Of a stretch of 64,000 nucleotides of DNA, positions 1 to 13,900 are shown piece after piece. Positions within the stretch are counted from its first letter, which is position 1. The number at the start of each line of letters is the position of its first letter. The position numbers and the translations under genes were made by a program. Under the pieces are notes generated by a model. It worked only from the letters and a program-made list of their open reading frames with translations, was not told where the DNA came from and did not search any database. Source of the stretch: Sinohyriopsis cumingii (Eukaryota; Mollusca; Bivalvia; Unionida; Unionidae); NCBI GenBank assembly GCA_028554795.2, contig CM068842.1, positions 28,225,577 through 28,289,576 of the forward strand. Reading direction: 5' to 3'.

Positions 1-1900
1 TTAATACAAGTAGCCTCTGAACAGAAAAATATTCAGTAAAAAGAGTGAAGAATATATTATTTTGTTTTGGTTACCACGATCAATGTTATCAGAACAGTCA
101 CCTAAGCGAATAATTAATGCACACTTCTCCCTATCGTACAATGCATGCAGGCATGCAACGCAAGTAACATTAATGCGTTACATAAGAACAGTTACCTATC
201 TACAGTAATAATTCGATCGCACCTGTCAAGATATTACAATATAAGGTTATGCAGGTAAAGTAAATAAGATTTGAGATAAAACAGAATTAGAATAGCCAAA
301 TGAAACGAATGAAAAAAGTAAATAAATAATACTGAGTTTGCACAGGACCTGCATATTTATGAATAAAGGATTTCACATTGCTGATTGTTGACGTAATTAT
401 TATGGTACGTATAATAAAGTATGCTTCATAAGCAAAAATATACAACATTAAGTATGGAATAATTCAACTTTTAAAATAGAATAAACAAAGCAGCTCTTAG
501 ATAATGTAAGAACCGATGTAAGAAGTGGAGACAAAACGAGAGATTAATGTGTACATGACCAATTTAAAACCGGATTTTCGGCTTACTACGATTATGTTTG
601 AAGTTGCGTTAACTTGGGATACACATCATTAGTTCTTTTCTTGTTATTGGAGTAAAATTATATTGATAACTGTGTCATGACATGGACATGATAGAGATCT
701 TTTTGAGTACACTGTGATGCAGGGTGTGGATTTTATCATGGGACGTCATCGAGGGTTAAATTTCATATCTCTTTCCATCTGAAGTTTTTTGTAGAAGACC
801 TTGCCATCAAATATCAAGAAGGAACATTTATTAGCGTTTAATTTGTTTTATAGTTGGAACAATTTCTCAACCAGTTTCTGACTTTGATTTGTCACATCCT
901 TATAGATGAACAGTTTGTCTTCACTTCCGTTCAACATTTCATGATTTGCTAGACTCAGAAGCTTCGCAATTGTCTTGTCAGCTCTGAATTTGACTATTAT
1001 CGGTGCGTTCGCATTTGTAATGTTTAGCAAAGGTGTGATCTTTCCAGGTCTTCAGAATTAACGTTTTGGATTGTTTTTGTTCCAACGTACTTATCAACGC
1101 CTGGAGTTTAAGTCTTGAATTGTTGTTTAAGTTAGCGGTGGAAAACCTATAAAATTCAAATATCAAATATAAAATATTTACAATTTGAAAGGGCATATAA
1201 ATATAACATATAAATACAAATACAAACTTTCAGCTAGATTGTCTAATATTGCATCAATTCATTGTATTATGTAATATTTGACATATTTATCATTTTCTCA
1301 CAGTTATAAAGCAAAGTCCAATTTATCATTTTCTCACAGTTATAAAGCAAAGTCCAATAGCAATAGTATCCAGTTAACAGAATGTGGATTTAAATATATA
1401 GCTTAATACTATTAATACAGATAGAGAAGAACATCGATCAGAATAAGTTGCAAAGGATATACTTTGGACCATTAAAAGGAAAAGAAAATAAGAAAGACAA
1501 CACAAGCTATATAATTTGATAGGAAATTTATTAATGTTTTAAAAAGAGAAGAAAAACGTACCTTAGAAAGGAAAATACAAACGGGAAGAAATTAGTTACA
1601 ACATATTGTATTGCCGAGAAGATAACAAAAATTAAGACAAAGGAAATGGATTTCATACTTACATAGCAGAAATGAAATAGTAATGTCATTTTTCTCGGTT
1701 GAAAAGTGACACCTCTATTCAGTCTTTTTTATTATCATTTACACACTGTATTCTTCAGGATAAACAATTCAACCTTAAAATTTTAGTATAAAAACTTCTA
1801 TTTGTACCTCGAAACTTGTATTTCAAGAAAATCTATGGTATGAAGGATATCTGTCTATATATCTATTACTATCTATTAATATATCATTTCTGCCGTGGAG
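1..1900. other. AT-rich non-coding DNA
   Basis: No open reading frame here looks coding. The short frames at 848-1196 on the minus strand have no recognisable motif and are interrupted on all sides. Apart from the 36-bp duplication listed separately, I see no repeat or RNA gene. Confidence 0.6.
1285..1356. repeat. 36-bp exact tandem duplication (2 units)
   Basis: Two identical 36-bp units lie head to tail at 1285-1320 and 1321-1356. Each starts atttatcatt and ends agtcca. The perfect identity suggests a recent replication-slippage event. Confidence 0.95.
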
Positions 1901-1904
1901 GATA

Positions 1905-2239
<335 letters not shown>

Positions 2240-2240
<1 letters not shown>

Positions 2241-4100
2241 GTGCGTCTCTGTTGACTGTATCTAAAGCACTTGTCAGGTCCACAAAGATGGCATACAGAT
2301 TCACGTTCTGCTCAAGGTACGTCTCTTGGAATTGTCTCACTGCGGTGATCATGTCAACGGTGTTGCGGTATGGGCTGAGACTCGTGAAGATTATTTTCTG
2401 ACACTGATGCAATAAACATGTTGAAAATGATGAGAGCAATTATTTTGCCAGCTATGGAGAGCAAGGAGATTCCTCTGTAGTAACTGCAGTCCGAACGTGT
2501 GTCTTTATTCTTATAAAGGTTCACAACTGAGGCATCGTCGAATTCGTCTGGGGTCTCCCCTTCCGTCCAGATGCTGATTAGCACATGGGGCAATGCGCAG
2601 CTTTATGGTATTTCGGACAAGTATGTGATCTTCCCAGCATTCTGCTCCTCGCATGGCCTTGGTGATAAGGATATATTGATCAACACGCTGGCGGACTATT
2701 ACATAGTTGATTAAGTGCTATTGGCGAGATCTAGGGTGCATCCAGGTGTTCTTGTGTTTGTTCGCCATTCTAAACATTGAGTTTGTGATTAGAAGGTATA
2801 AATTATGTGCATTTGCCGAGCAGGAACAGGCCGTTGTTGTTCGTCTTGCCGACACCATGATAGCCAAGCACATATTTCCATCGACCATAATACCAGCAAA
2901 CATAGGCGTTGCAGTCCTCAGTAGTATGATCTTGTCATCAGCTGAAACTGAGCTAGGTACAGAGCGGGGATCCGCATAGAACTGCTCAATGGTTTCTGCT
3001 GAGCTCGAGAGGGTAGGGGCGTAGTCGTTAATGATTGTTGCGTGGCGTTTATGGCTGATAGGTAGTCGCATTTTCCTTAGCCTCTCATTGATACCAACAG
3101 GTAGGTCTGGAAGCTGCTTCAGAAGACTTGGTTTGATAGCAAGGCCGACTCCTTGAATTCTGACATCGTTTCTGGCTATTGCTTTCCAGAAGAAGGTGCA
3201 GCCGCTTGCTAGCACAGTCAGAGAACTCTCATTTGCGAACCTGGTTTCACACAAGGCTGCAATGTCGATATTGTAGCGTGAAATCTCCTTAGCAACTAGG
3301 GCTGTTCTCCTGTGAGGTCTTGCTGTGTGCTCTTTGTTTATGAGAGTACGGATGTTCCATGCACCACTAAAATGTTTCTTCTTTGATAGTTTCAACACAG
3401 ATATGGATGATCTTGCGAACCGCGGAAAGCTGGCCAGTTTTTGAAGGACAGGCTATTTTTAGGTCACCTTTTTCTAGACCCTCCCTATGCAGTGTGAGAA
3501 GCGCTATCCTGAAAAGGTCTGCTCGGTCGCCCTTAGATGCCAGCGAACTGTTTTGCTGCCATGGGTACAGAGCAGAGCTACCACTTGTCCAACGGCCGCC
3601 TACGTGCATGTCTCTGACGACAACTCCCAGTGGTCATCTCCACCTATTGCGTCGCCACTCGCCCATCGCCGTAGGACTTTGGTAGGTGCAGGTAAGGAGC
3701 GACGAATGTGATGATGAGGATGAATGATAGCTGCACAACATGCGTGAATGAGATTAAAGTGAAACAGCCATTGCACAGAGACGACTTCACTCTCTCGGCC
3801 TTAGTAGTTGGACCTCAATTTTACGAATATTACTTCGGCTGAATTGGATGGTCAGGATGTTTTCAGTGCCTTGTCATGTCCTGAGCTCTCCACAAAGCGT
3901 TTGCAGATTCGCCTTCGTGTCCGTTGGATGACTCATTTGATCTCTTCCACCCAGTCTGTCGAAGTTGCTTTGCATGCAAGGCTAGGCAAGATCCGAAGTC
4001 ACCGATGGTTTGAGACCCGTCGGCTACCCTCAGCCTGGTTATAAGATTGTATTTATTTGGCACAGAGATCACTTCAAACTTTTTCTGCCTTGAGTTCAAC
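2240..4100 (-). pseudogene. Decayed non-LTR retrotransposon (endonuclease + reverse transcriptase)
   Basis: An intact element of this type encodes an apurinic-like endonuclease (EN) that nicks target DNA and a reverse transcriptase (RT) that copies the element RNA there. Reading down the minus strand, a possible 5' part (4100-3400) is followed by the EN domain in a long frame from 3398. It shows GAWNIRTL (the Asn motif), ALCETRF (the Glu motif) and INERLRKMRLP. Two frameshifts displace DCNA (the Asp-Asn motif) and YHGVGKTNNNGLFLLGK into another frame near 2830-2920. A stop follows MHPRSRQ, and ECWEDHILVR (the His motif) lies at ~2640. About 150 residues of linker expected between EN and RT appear deleted. 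RT motifs follow: DASVVNLYKNK, YRGISLLSIAGKI, RNTVDMITAVRQ and [18 protein letters not shown]. The catalytic Asp-Asp region and the 3' end are absent. It is clearly dead. The clade is not assigned. Confidence 0.85.
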
Positions 4101-5340
4101 CTTTAGCTAATAAGGAAAATAATGTTTTAGATAAAATATCTTGAAAACTTGCAAACTATGTATTTTGTTCTGATTGCAATAATTATTCACGGATACATTG
4201 CATAATTGCCATTAATATTAGGTCTTTATCTAATAGGTTGAAAATACATACCGTATCATCCTTATCAATTAAGTCATAAAAAGTATTTGTCACAGTTGAG
4301 CTAAAACTCACAATTGGTATGGGCAAATCAAGTCTGGCATGCATGCTAATAATCATATTCAAATGACTTCATTAAAAATTTGTAATATTATCGCAGTATA
4401 TTAAAGGTTTCTATATTTTTCATTATGTTAAAATGCAAATTCGGGAGTCTGGATTCGTGATTTAAAGCACAAACTGGCTTTCTCTCAACTGTTTTTTGTT
4501 CCACGATCTGTATTCAGCAGTGACTTACGCAATGTGCGTTGTTGAGAACGACTGGTTAATTATTTGCGAATGCTCTGGAGATGACAGGTTGAGAAAATCT
4601 TGAATGGAGAGGTATATGTGTATTTTGTGATTCGTTATTTATTGACTGAGATATATTTCCTGATGAGGGATAGTTTCCGAATTTAGCATACTCAAAAACA
4701 GTTTACGTTGTGTATGTCTAAATCGCAGGTTCTATTATGCTTGACTAGTGCTAATGATCCACTATATTGCACCCATGTACACGTCCTAAAGGTTCCAAGA
4801 TAGTTGAAGTAAAACATAACGGCTAATGTGAAAATGGTTCTGACGGATCCGCTAAACGAGTTTATCTATTTAAGGGGTCTGTAGGTGATTTCAGATCGGG
4901 ATATATTGCTTCCATGCAGGGAATGGTACTGACACTACAATTCTTATTTCTGAACTTGTATACTATATTTCTGTAATCCGACCTTTCTATATGCATTTAT
5001 TCTTGTGTCGACTCAATCTCCCGCTGATTCATAAATCATTGGAAATGTCGTTTGATGGTCTACTGCAACATTTTGAACTAAGAAAACAGACTTAAAAAAA
5101 TTACAGAAAGCTCAGTGAAATGTGTTATAGTAGACAGAGAGATAAACGCTGAATCTGAAGTTGACAATTTGGAGCATTATTCACGAAAAGAATGCTGACA
5201 TTTGAATAATTTCACAACATCTATGCTGTCAGATAGCACACATACTGACGAGGCTGTTGTAGAAATGTTTTGTGTTTGCCTTTGAAAAATACTCATTAAA
5301 GAGTCAAAGGTGATCAGGCTAATTAGATACTAGTTTGTAC
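4100..5340. other. Unique-looking AT-rich DNA
   Basis: No ORF with coding character, RNA gene or obvious repeat was seen. Confidence 0.5.
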
Positions 5341-5465
5341 TGTTTGTTGTCAGTTTATTGCATTTATCTTATTCAATCCATTACACACGTATTCCCATGC
5401 TGGATCCAGTGCATTTGAAAGGATTGTTATTTGCCATATGATTTGTATTCTTTATACATATACTT
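5340..5465 (+). repeat. Dispersed repeat R1, copy 1
   Basis: A ~120-bp element runs from a gtttatt-catttatctta start, through tgctgga-cagtgcatttgaaagga, to ccatatgatttgtattct, where it ends in a short TA-rich tail. Two further copies lie at ~9485-9605 and ~33405-33530, all in the same orientation and roughly 80-90% alike by eye. The family is not one I can name. The constant 3' end followed by TA-rich sequence suggests a retroposed short element or the 3' tail of a LINE. Confidence 0.8.
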
Positions 5466-5902
5466 TTTATATCTTTATTGTTTTATAATGATCTCCATCA
5501 TTTGGAACATATTAACATTGTCGACAGTGGAAAATACATAGATCATGCAATATTACCCATTCTCAATAAGCATGTTTTCCGGCAAAGAGTATACTTAATT
5601 ATGAGGTTCAATCTGGTTCTCACGGTGCAGGTAAAGGTTACGATACTGACTAGAGTTCTGGTCTAGACTCGAATGCCGTTCATTTGCTATCACCCACCAT
5701 GAGCTCTTTGTATAATAACATATCAACATACATAACCTGGTGAATTTAAATTTAGAGACCATCGTTTTCTTCATGCGTCAATATGTATATACTTGTAAAT
5801 TAAATAATGTCTGCTCTTGTTCAGACTGGATGATACATTTGACCACGCAAATTATATAACACTCATATTTCTTTTATAATTAGCTTTGTTCTTAGCTATT
5901 TA

Positions 5903-6039
5903 CTCCTCACCTATGTAATACTAAATATAATTGACTCTCCACTCCAAACTCCTCACCTATGTAATGCTAAATATAATTGACTCTCCACTCCAAACTCCTC
6001 GCCTAGGTGATAATAAATATATTTGACTCTCCACTGCCC
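5903..6039. repeat. 46-bp minisatellite, 3 units
   Basis: Units at 5903-5948, 5949-5994 and 5995-~6039 begin ctcctc and contain ttgactctccact. The first two differ by one base. The third is more diverged, so the newest duplication is units 1 and 2. Confidence 0.93.
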
Positions 6040-8850
6040 ATCATAAATCAAAAACTGGATATTATGGTTCATTTTATTTGCTTCTCTCTTGGTTCTGTCC
6101 CTAATATCTTTCATCAATTTTAACACTATTAAAAGGATTATGATCATCTCTCTTGATTAAAGTCCTTAATCTGACAGACCGTTCCTTTTTATCTATTGTC
6201 ACTGAGTTAATAACTAACAGTGCACCGATCTTTCATCATTTATAACCAATCGTCTAGTCATGATAAGACCTAGAACTTACTATTAAAGTTTTTACTAGTA
6301 CTAAACTGTTTCTATTCTATCGAATTCGTATAACATATTTGATCAATATTAGTACGCAAAAGCTGTACCTTCAGGCTATTTGGTGAACATTTATTTCATT
6401 TAACTTGTCATTTTATGGTATTTTATGGTTGTTATCATGTTGAAAGGTTATTAAAATCAGTGATCATCAAAACTTTTTTCTTGGCTCTGTTTTGAGTTAG
6501 CGTCGTATTTCCCACATAAATGCACAAAGTCATCAATATAGCCGAGAGTATGAATACATTTATGTTTAGAAAAACTCATCTGGATGTCCATATAACTATA
6601 AATAGTATCGGAATCGACGGATATAATTAGCCCTGTTAGGATTGATGATCATCATGAGGGTATTCTAGTCTATTACATGGAATTGTTATTATCCCGACCA
6701 AGAATTGAAGTTGAATAGCAAAACTATTGAATCATTCAGGTTGAAGTCGTAATAACAACCATGAAGAAAGCAGTTTAACCTATATATTGCATGGAAAATT
6801 CAGAAAGACTATTTTGGTTCAGGCTTTAACGAACTCTTAAGGTTGCTTAGATGACACATACTATGTTTTTCTTCTTGAAGATTAGTTTTAAAAATACGTT
6901 ACCATCTGTTGTCTCTTATCAATCAACTGTAGATAACCTGCTTTATATAATCACTGAAACAAATCTAACACCACGGACTAGAAGCTTGCTCCTGGGTCTA
7001 GTGATTTTCACAGACAACACAAATGTAAATGAATCGGCTGGCGTAATACCTATTTATAATTCTGTCAGTAATCATGCATCCACCGCTGTCATCATAGAGC
7101 CATCTTTTAAGTCCAGTTGTACTTATACGACATATACTTGAATTTGCAAAGCAATACATTTCTATATATTACATACTATTACATGATCTTGTTAAAATGA
7201 CTGTTTAAGTACTGTACTAATTTTGATCAAGTATGATCAATGTTTACATCGTTTCTACAAAATCCATGTTAAAGCTGTATTCCGATAGAAACGTGCACGA
7301 CGTGGCCACATTATAAACAATCATTTACATCAGAATTAAGGCGAGTTATGACAAGGTCTAAGGTCTCATAAGATTATATCGTGGCTCTAAAGTTGCTTAA
7401 AATACGCTACCAGATAGTTGTTTATAGAAAATAAATATAACAAAATGCAGTTTGCATAGCGGACATTTTGAACTCGCTTACCAGATCATGTACCGAAGAA
7501 ACTTGTCTTTCAATTTCTTCTGCAGACCCTTGACAAGTAGAAAGGTTTATAAACAATTATCTTGAAAAGCTTAATCTACGAGCACAAAGACTGGCTTGTT
7601 AATTTTAGTGCTTTTAAAACAGACATTGTATTAATTAAAAACGGCAAGCTGACTTTCTGAAGTTGTCTTTCGATAATACGAATTTGCTTCATTGTCAATG
7701 TCATAGACAATTAAGACTCACGTTATCCTTTGATGCTAAATGGATAGATTATATTTGTGTTATAATTCGTTTATTCTTTATTGGTGGGATGAATCATATC
7801 TCACTAAAACAAGTAAAATATCAAATGATATGAAGCTAGACATACAGTTTCACTTATTATTTTCTCTAATACATGTTTTGATTAATATTACCTTTATATT
7901 AGTGGAATGCCAAAACCGTATGCATATCCACCCTTTCATTTACATTAGAACTAGGTCTCGTCACCATATCCTAGTGTAAGGATAAGTCAAGCTTGACAAA
8001 AATCTTGTGCCTGTTGTAAATTTAGAGAAATCTACAATAACACACCAGTCTAATAGTTGTATGTGTTGATGGAGAATATGATAGAATTTAAAGCAGATCG
8101 ATTTGAGGGAAAATATGATAAAGGTGAATTATTTCCTGGAAGTTAATCTTTAGTAAGCTTTCGGCTCTAGCAGAAATGTACAAGTTCTAAACACTAAATT
8201 ATGTCTCTTTCGAAACACAAAAATAAAATAAAATTAAACAAAAACCGTTCAGTCTGTTAATCTGGAAAAACACGCTAATACAATAGCAACATATCATCAG
8301 AGTTTCCGCTCAATTCGAAATGTAGAAGTTCCTACGGACAAAGTCAATCATGTGTCACCGAACACAATAATGAATATGAATAGAGAGGTGATGTTAATTA
8401 CATGAGTGTCATTTAAAACGAAATTAATGACACGAGTCCAATAAGTTGCATCCATTGCTAGATTTAGCGCTCAAAGGATTGAACATGTTGAACTAGTTTT
8501 ATAAATATAATTTTGAATAAAACCAAATGTAATATTTCTTGTATCACATGGTAAAAAATAGAAACATCAGTTTGCAACTTTTTCTTATATGATATTGTGG
8601 TGTCACTTCATGTTATTGGGAAGTGTTCTATCTAGAAATATCTGTATGATATGATATAGGTATATAAACAAACATGAAAATACTTTGTCAAGCAGAATTG
8701 CACAGATTTTATTTAAAGTCCTTAAACTTATATTTTATAACTGCACATCATAAATGAAAAAGTATGTAAGAAGAAATAAACAGGCTAATATTAAAATCTC
8801 TCCATGCCTGAATATGGAAAGATGTGTAGCAGAGCAGAGGCAAAATTTAC
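6040..8850. other. Unique-looking AT-rich DNA
   Basis: Short frames (for example 6851-7141 and 7740-7979 on the plus strand) have no recognisable motifs and no coding-like composition. I see nothing else to annotate. Confidence 0.5.
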
Positions 8851-8856
8851 CCGATT

Positions 8857-9243
<387 letters not shown>

Positions 9244-9484
9244 CAGACTATGAACAGTGCAAAATAGTATCTAGCTAGCTTAAGCGCTTTTGACTCTGAA
9301 TGAGTTTTTTTCATAGGCAAATACAAAACATAAACAAGACAAAGCGATAATTCAGAAACACCGTTGTGTTTGCAACACTTTACATTAATAGTACTTGTTG
9401 CGGATGCCAGAAAATATTTTATCTTGACCTAGAAATCGATGAGCCATATCGACATCTGCTATTTTATATAAATTTACATTTGTT

Positions 9485-9605
9485 TTGCACTGTTTCTAGT
9501 TAGTTTATTACATTTATCTTAATCAATCCCTGACAAACGCGATCCCTTGCTGGATTCAGTGCACTTGAAAGGACTGCTTTTCGCCATATGATTTGTATTC
9601 TATAT
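9485..9605 (+). repeat. Dispersed repeat R1, copy 2
   Basis: This is the same ~120-bp element as at 5340-5465: ttacatttatcttaatcaat at the start, cagtgcacttgaaagga in the middle and ccatatgatttgtattct at the end, then a short TA-rich tail. An R3 copy begins directly after it. Confidence 0.82.
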
Positions 9606-10510
9606 ATTGTTATGTATATTTGATTTATATCTGATTTAATTGTTTGGAAGTTTAAAAATCTTTCTAATTTGTAATTTCATTATATGTCAAAATAATGTAG
9701 TTCTGTTTTAATAGGAACTCGTACATTTTCCAGAAAATAGTTTTACCTCGACTGTTCATTTCTGTAAACACATAAGGCTGACCTGGTTCCTGACCTTAAT
9801 TCAAATTTAGTAACTGTCACGTCAACAAGATATATGATATATGTATTTATTTGTATTGTGCGAATAATAAGGTTGAGATCGACGCTGTGTTGGATACGTG
9901 ACCCTCGACTTGTAAATAGATTTTTGTGAAGTAAACAGCTTTTATTCTTGGAGTAAAATAAATAGTTCTTATCAAGGACTACGTGACCTTTTATATGTAA
10001 ACATGATCATGTGAGCGTTGTCCGGGCATCTTTTCTACGTAAAATTCAAGTTTTTAACCATCGTTTTAGAGTCATATTCTCACCTGGGCTTCTAAACACT
10101 GAGTCGTAAAGGTGTTTCTTTTGTTGTGTGTTTTTGGGAATTACATTTTAATGTTTTTTCAAATTATTTGGATTCAAAAGGACTAATTCCTTACTCTGGA
10201 AATATTTCGAGCACTCATACAGAATTCTTGAACAATTACATTTCTTAAACGTTTTATTCGATGTTCCGAAACCGAAGTGATATTTCTTGTTTCTACAAGG
10301 AACTGTAGACTTCAACACAGTACATAATACAGCATACGTCATCGCCTTCCATTTTAGATTCTTCGTTGGGACTAGAACTTGATTTCATTAGAACATTTCA
10401 ATATAAGAACTTCTTAAAAAGGGAAGTTCTTATATTTTTTTGCAGTATTTTTCCAGGGAAATAAATAATTTGTAAAAGCATTTACAGTACTAATAATCCT
10501 TTATGTTCTA
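9605..10510 (+). repeat. Dispersed repeat R3, copy 1
   Basis: A ~0.9-kb segment shares ordered blocks with 46920-47870 and, in its first half, with 25330-25875. Shared landmarks are ttgatttaattgtttg, cagaaaatagttt, ctgacctt, cacgtgacc-like sites, acttggattcaaaaggat, cttgtttctacaaggaactg, tagacttcaacac and ccagggaaataaat. No coding frame is conserved, so it looks like a non-autonomous or untranslated part of an element. Class unknown. Confidence 0.75.
10400..10436. repeat. 14-bp perfect hairpin with T-run
   Basis: Arms 10400-10413 and 10423-10436 are exact reverse complements with a 9-nt loop and are followed by a T-run. It lies near the 3' end of R3 copy 1 and is not kept at the same place in the 47.7-kb copy, so a conserved role is unsupported. 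Confidence 0.85.
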
Positions 10511-10887
10511 AATCAGGATTTTATTTTTTCATATTGTTCAGACTAGATTAGTTTATCGTGTCTCTTTGAGCTCTTTTGTTCAGCGTGACTGCGGTGTTTT
10601 TATGTTTGAAGTTAGACCTGATTTATTGTTTGTGTTCAATTGTTTGTACATCCTACTGTGAGGACTATTATAGACTATATATAATGCTCAACAGACAAAG
10701 TGTACTTTATAACAAAAAATACTATCTTAGTATATTGATTTAGTTATTGTAAAATTCCATCAAAGAAGGGCGTCGTTTCAGAGGCCGCTGAAATCTCATA
10801 ATTGTCATAAAAATCAATTGTAATTTATTGTGCAGTTAGAAATTCCTTAAATGTCTACCTTAAAATCAACATCATATCCTTACAAAC

Positions 10888-10981
10888 CACTATATCCCGT
10901 TCACCGGAATCCATTTATTATAACAACTGACCATTTTAAGCAAATACCTATCTACGGAGTAATTGTTCTCGATGCACACAT
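10888..10981 (+). repeat. Dispersed repeat R2, copy 2
   Basis: This segment aligns with 9028-9121 over ~94 bp with few differences. It is embedded in ordinary sequence without microsatellite flanks. Confidence 0.9.
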
Positions 10982-10989
10982 TGGCTATT

Positions 10990-13900
10990 CAAGAAAATAT
11001 TGATTTCATTTGTTTTTTAAAGAACTAAAATGTAATACAAGTTTTAACCTTCGATCGCTTTGTAACATATGGGCATCTGCATTAATTTATTGTATAGCTT
11101 TGCACTGGATAGAACACTTTATTAAACAGACTATCAAAATATGTGTAACAGTGAATTCAAAAGAGAAAAGAAAAGCGAAAATAAAAAGATATTTTCTTTC
11201 TTTAACAAATGATAAATAAAAAAGGAGCAAGCTTTTCAAAGAAAATGCATTAACAAAGATAAAGAAAGAAATAAAACAATTGCGTTAGATACCAATGAAG
11301 ACGATTTGAAACTACAGGATTACCAAAGCCTTGACTTTGCATTTCTCGTACAATGCTTATTTAATTATTCAAATATAAAAGTATCAGGTAATGTTATATA
11401 GTGAGAATCGTGTGCGTGCTCTTCTTGCACAATAAACTAAATACAAAACGTACTTACCTAACAATGTTAGATATACTCCAGTGACTATATATACTTCATC
11501 CGATAACCTCTGAGGAATATACTGACCATCATGATGTAGAGACAATGTGGTGTTTGTAAATACTGACTTATTCATCATTTTAATTTTCTTTAACACTTAC
11601 TAAATTGTTCAAAGTCCATATATTTGAGGCAGATGTAATTAGTTCAGACTTATGATTTAGTTCCTGAAAAATTTTGACATCCTTATGCGTTAATACTTTC
11701 TTTTGGGTTCACCAATAATTAGCACTTGTCGCTTCTTCTGTTGTCCATCTTTTATTGCTGTCTTTCTAATGCAGTGTCATCTTTGTTTTCATCAATAATA
11801 AGCAGTTTGTTTCCTCGGTTGATAATCTTCATAAATGCCGATGTTTTAAATGTCTTTGTGCAGTTCGTGGTAATTGATTGAATGAAAAGCAGCTGTTTCT
11901 GAATTCCCGTTCATACCTTGAGACATTTACATGATCTGATGCACTAAAGTTGCTGAAGAGGAAATAACCATCTAATATAACAACATCGCAGGACAAATCA
12001 TTTTCGCTCGAAGCACACGGTTAGAAATCCGGCCGTTGCTTGATCGATTTGTTCTTGATTATGCTAAGAAGTAAAACCAGCTGCACGATATAATTTGCTT
12101 TCCAGGATAACGTGTTGTCTCTGTACCGTAGACGATTTGCTATTAACTGTTGCAGTCAAGAGATTGTATCTTGCAGTTCTATAAAGTTTTTATTTTTAAT
12201 TCGCGGATTTACGAATTTCAAAATGTTGCAATGAATGACTCGTGGCTACCAATAACTTTTATAAATATTTTACCATAATTTAACTTTGCCTTTCGGTGCG
12301 ACATCTTTATCAGCAATGGGGCAGTTTTCAAATAGACGCTCACGTGCTTATATAGATACGAGGTTGCAAACTGCAAGCTCGTTTGTTATTCTCGTTAAAG
12401 TGCTTGGACGCTCAATAACGGCAATTCTAAAAATCGTATGATGGTGACACTGTGGCAGTGAAAGCACGTATTTGAAAAATGCACACATAAATAATGCGCT
12501 ATGTTGGTCACGTGATCATTTTATATGTTAATGTATCATTAGCAGCTTCGAGGTCAATCCAACGGATCGTACCTTGACTGTATGTCGATAGTTCTCATTA
12601 ATGGAATACACTTTCATTTTGCGAGGATATTTCTGGCGAATAAAATGTATGATTTTTATATGAATTACTGCGCCGAATCTTATTAAATAGCGATTATCGT
12701 GCTTTACATTTACCCAGGCACGTGAACATGGAAATCCTATTCGCAGCTTTTATGTCAGTCCTACTAATCATACCTTGAATGTATGTCCAGGTCTGCTTTT
12801 CGGACAACTTCGGCTACTTACAAAATAGGGATTGAACGAGAAGGACTCATTCACTGTATTTTATACTCTGTTACTAATGGGTAACTATTTGATTTTTCAA
12901 CTAAAGTTGGGTGTTGAATATGTATATCTCCATGAAGAGTTCTGACTACAGGCATTCAGTGCGTACCAAACGAAAAGATGAATAATGTCCCAAAATATTG
13001 GAACAATAATCCAAACGATATGATATGACACAAATATAAAATAGAATTCTTGATTATGACACTAAACATAGTTAATTCTTTTTCAAAATAATTTAAGAGA
13101 AATTATATTACTTATAGAGTTCATTTGCGTATTTCCCGATAGAGTATCGTCAAATGTGATTCGTTAAGGTTTATAATGAATGATACATTCAGGCATGTCA
13201 TGTCTCCAGAAAATCAATATGATTCTTCTTTTCCGTAGTTAGTAGAAGGTTCGTGCTGAGGAATGTTTTACAAAGTATCTTTGGTACACCATGTTGAAAA
13301 GTTGACACATCAGAATTTAACCTATCTTCTATATCATTACAATGCGTAATTGTAGCTTGATACGTTTTGTTGTCCGTATAAACTAACATATAAGATCGTC
13401 CATATCAACTGACATATCACAACGGTCAGATATTAATTGGAGATCATTGTTAAACGATAAAAAGAGGTCCTACAACTGAACTTGATGAACTTCTAAATAA
13501 ACCTCGGATGAATCACTTAGAAACAATTATTGTTTAACGATGAACTAAAAGGATAGTGCTAAATATGAACATCCATTGTTTCAAGTCTATGTACGAGACT
13601 ATTGTAATTGTCCATGTCGAGTATTTCACTTAAATCTTACACTAGTACACTTATAAACTCCCTATATTTAGATCCCACAAATAAACCAAGAATAAAACAT
13701 AATGTTCGATAGATTTAAACGTTTCTAAATCCTGATTAATTTTCAATTGCAACCTACGCGTTGATAAAACGGAATGAAAATGGATATAGATATAAAGGTC
13801 GAGTTGTTTTGATAGTCTGAAAATAATTGAAATTGTCGTATAATTCAATTTCGTTTTAGCCCCTTTTATAATACGATGCGATTTTAAGATGTCAATTGGT

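Noticed and set aside
10400..10440. Rho-independent terminator
   Set aside because: A hairpin followed by T-run is present, but the sequence is eukaryotic, no gene precedes it, and the hairpin is not conserved in the sister R3 copy.
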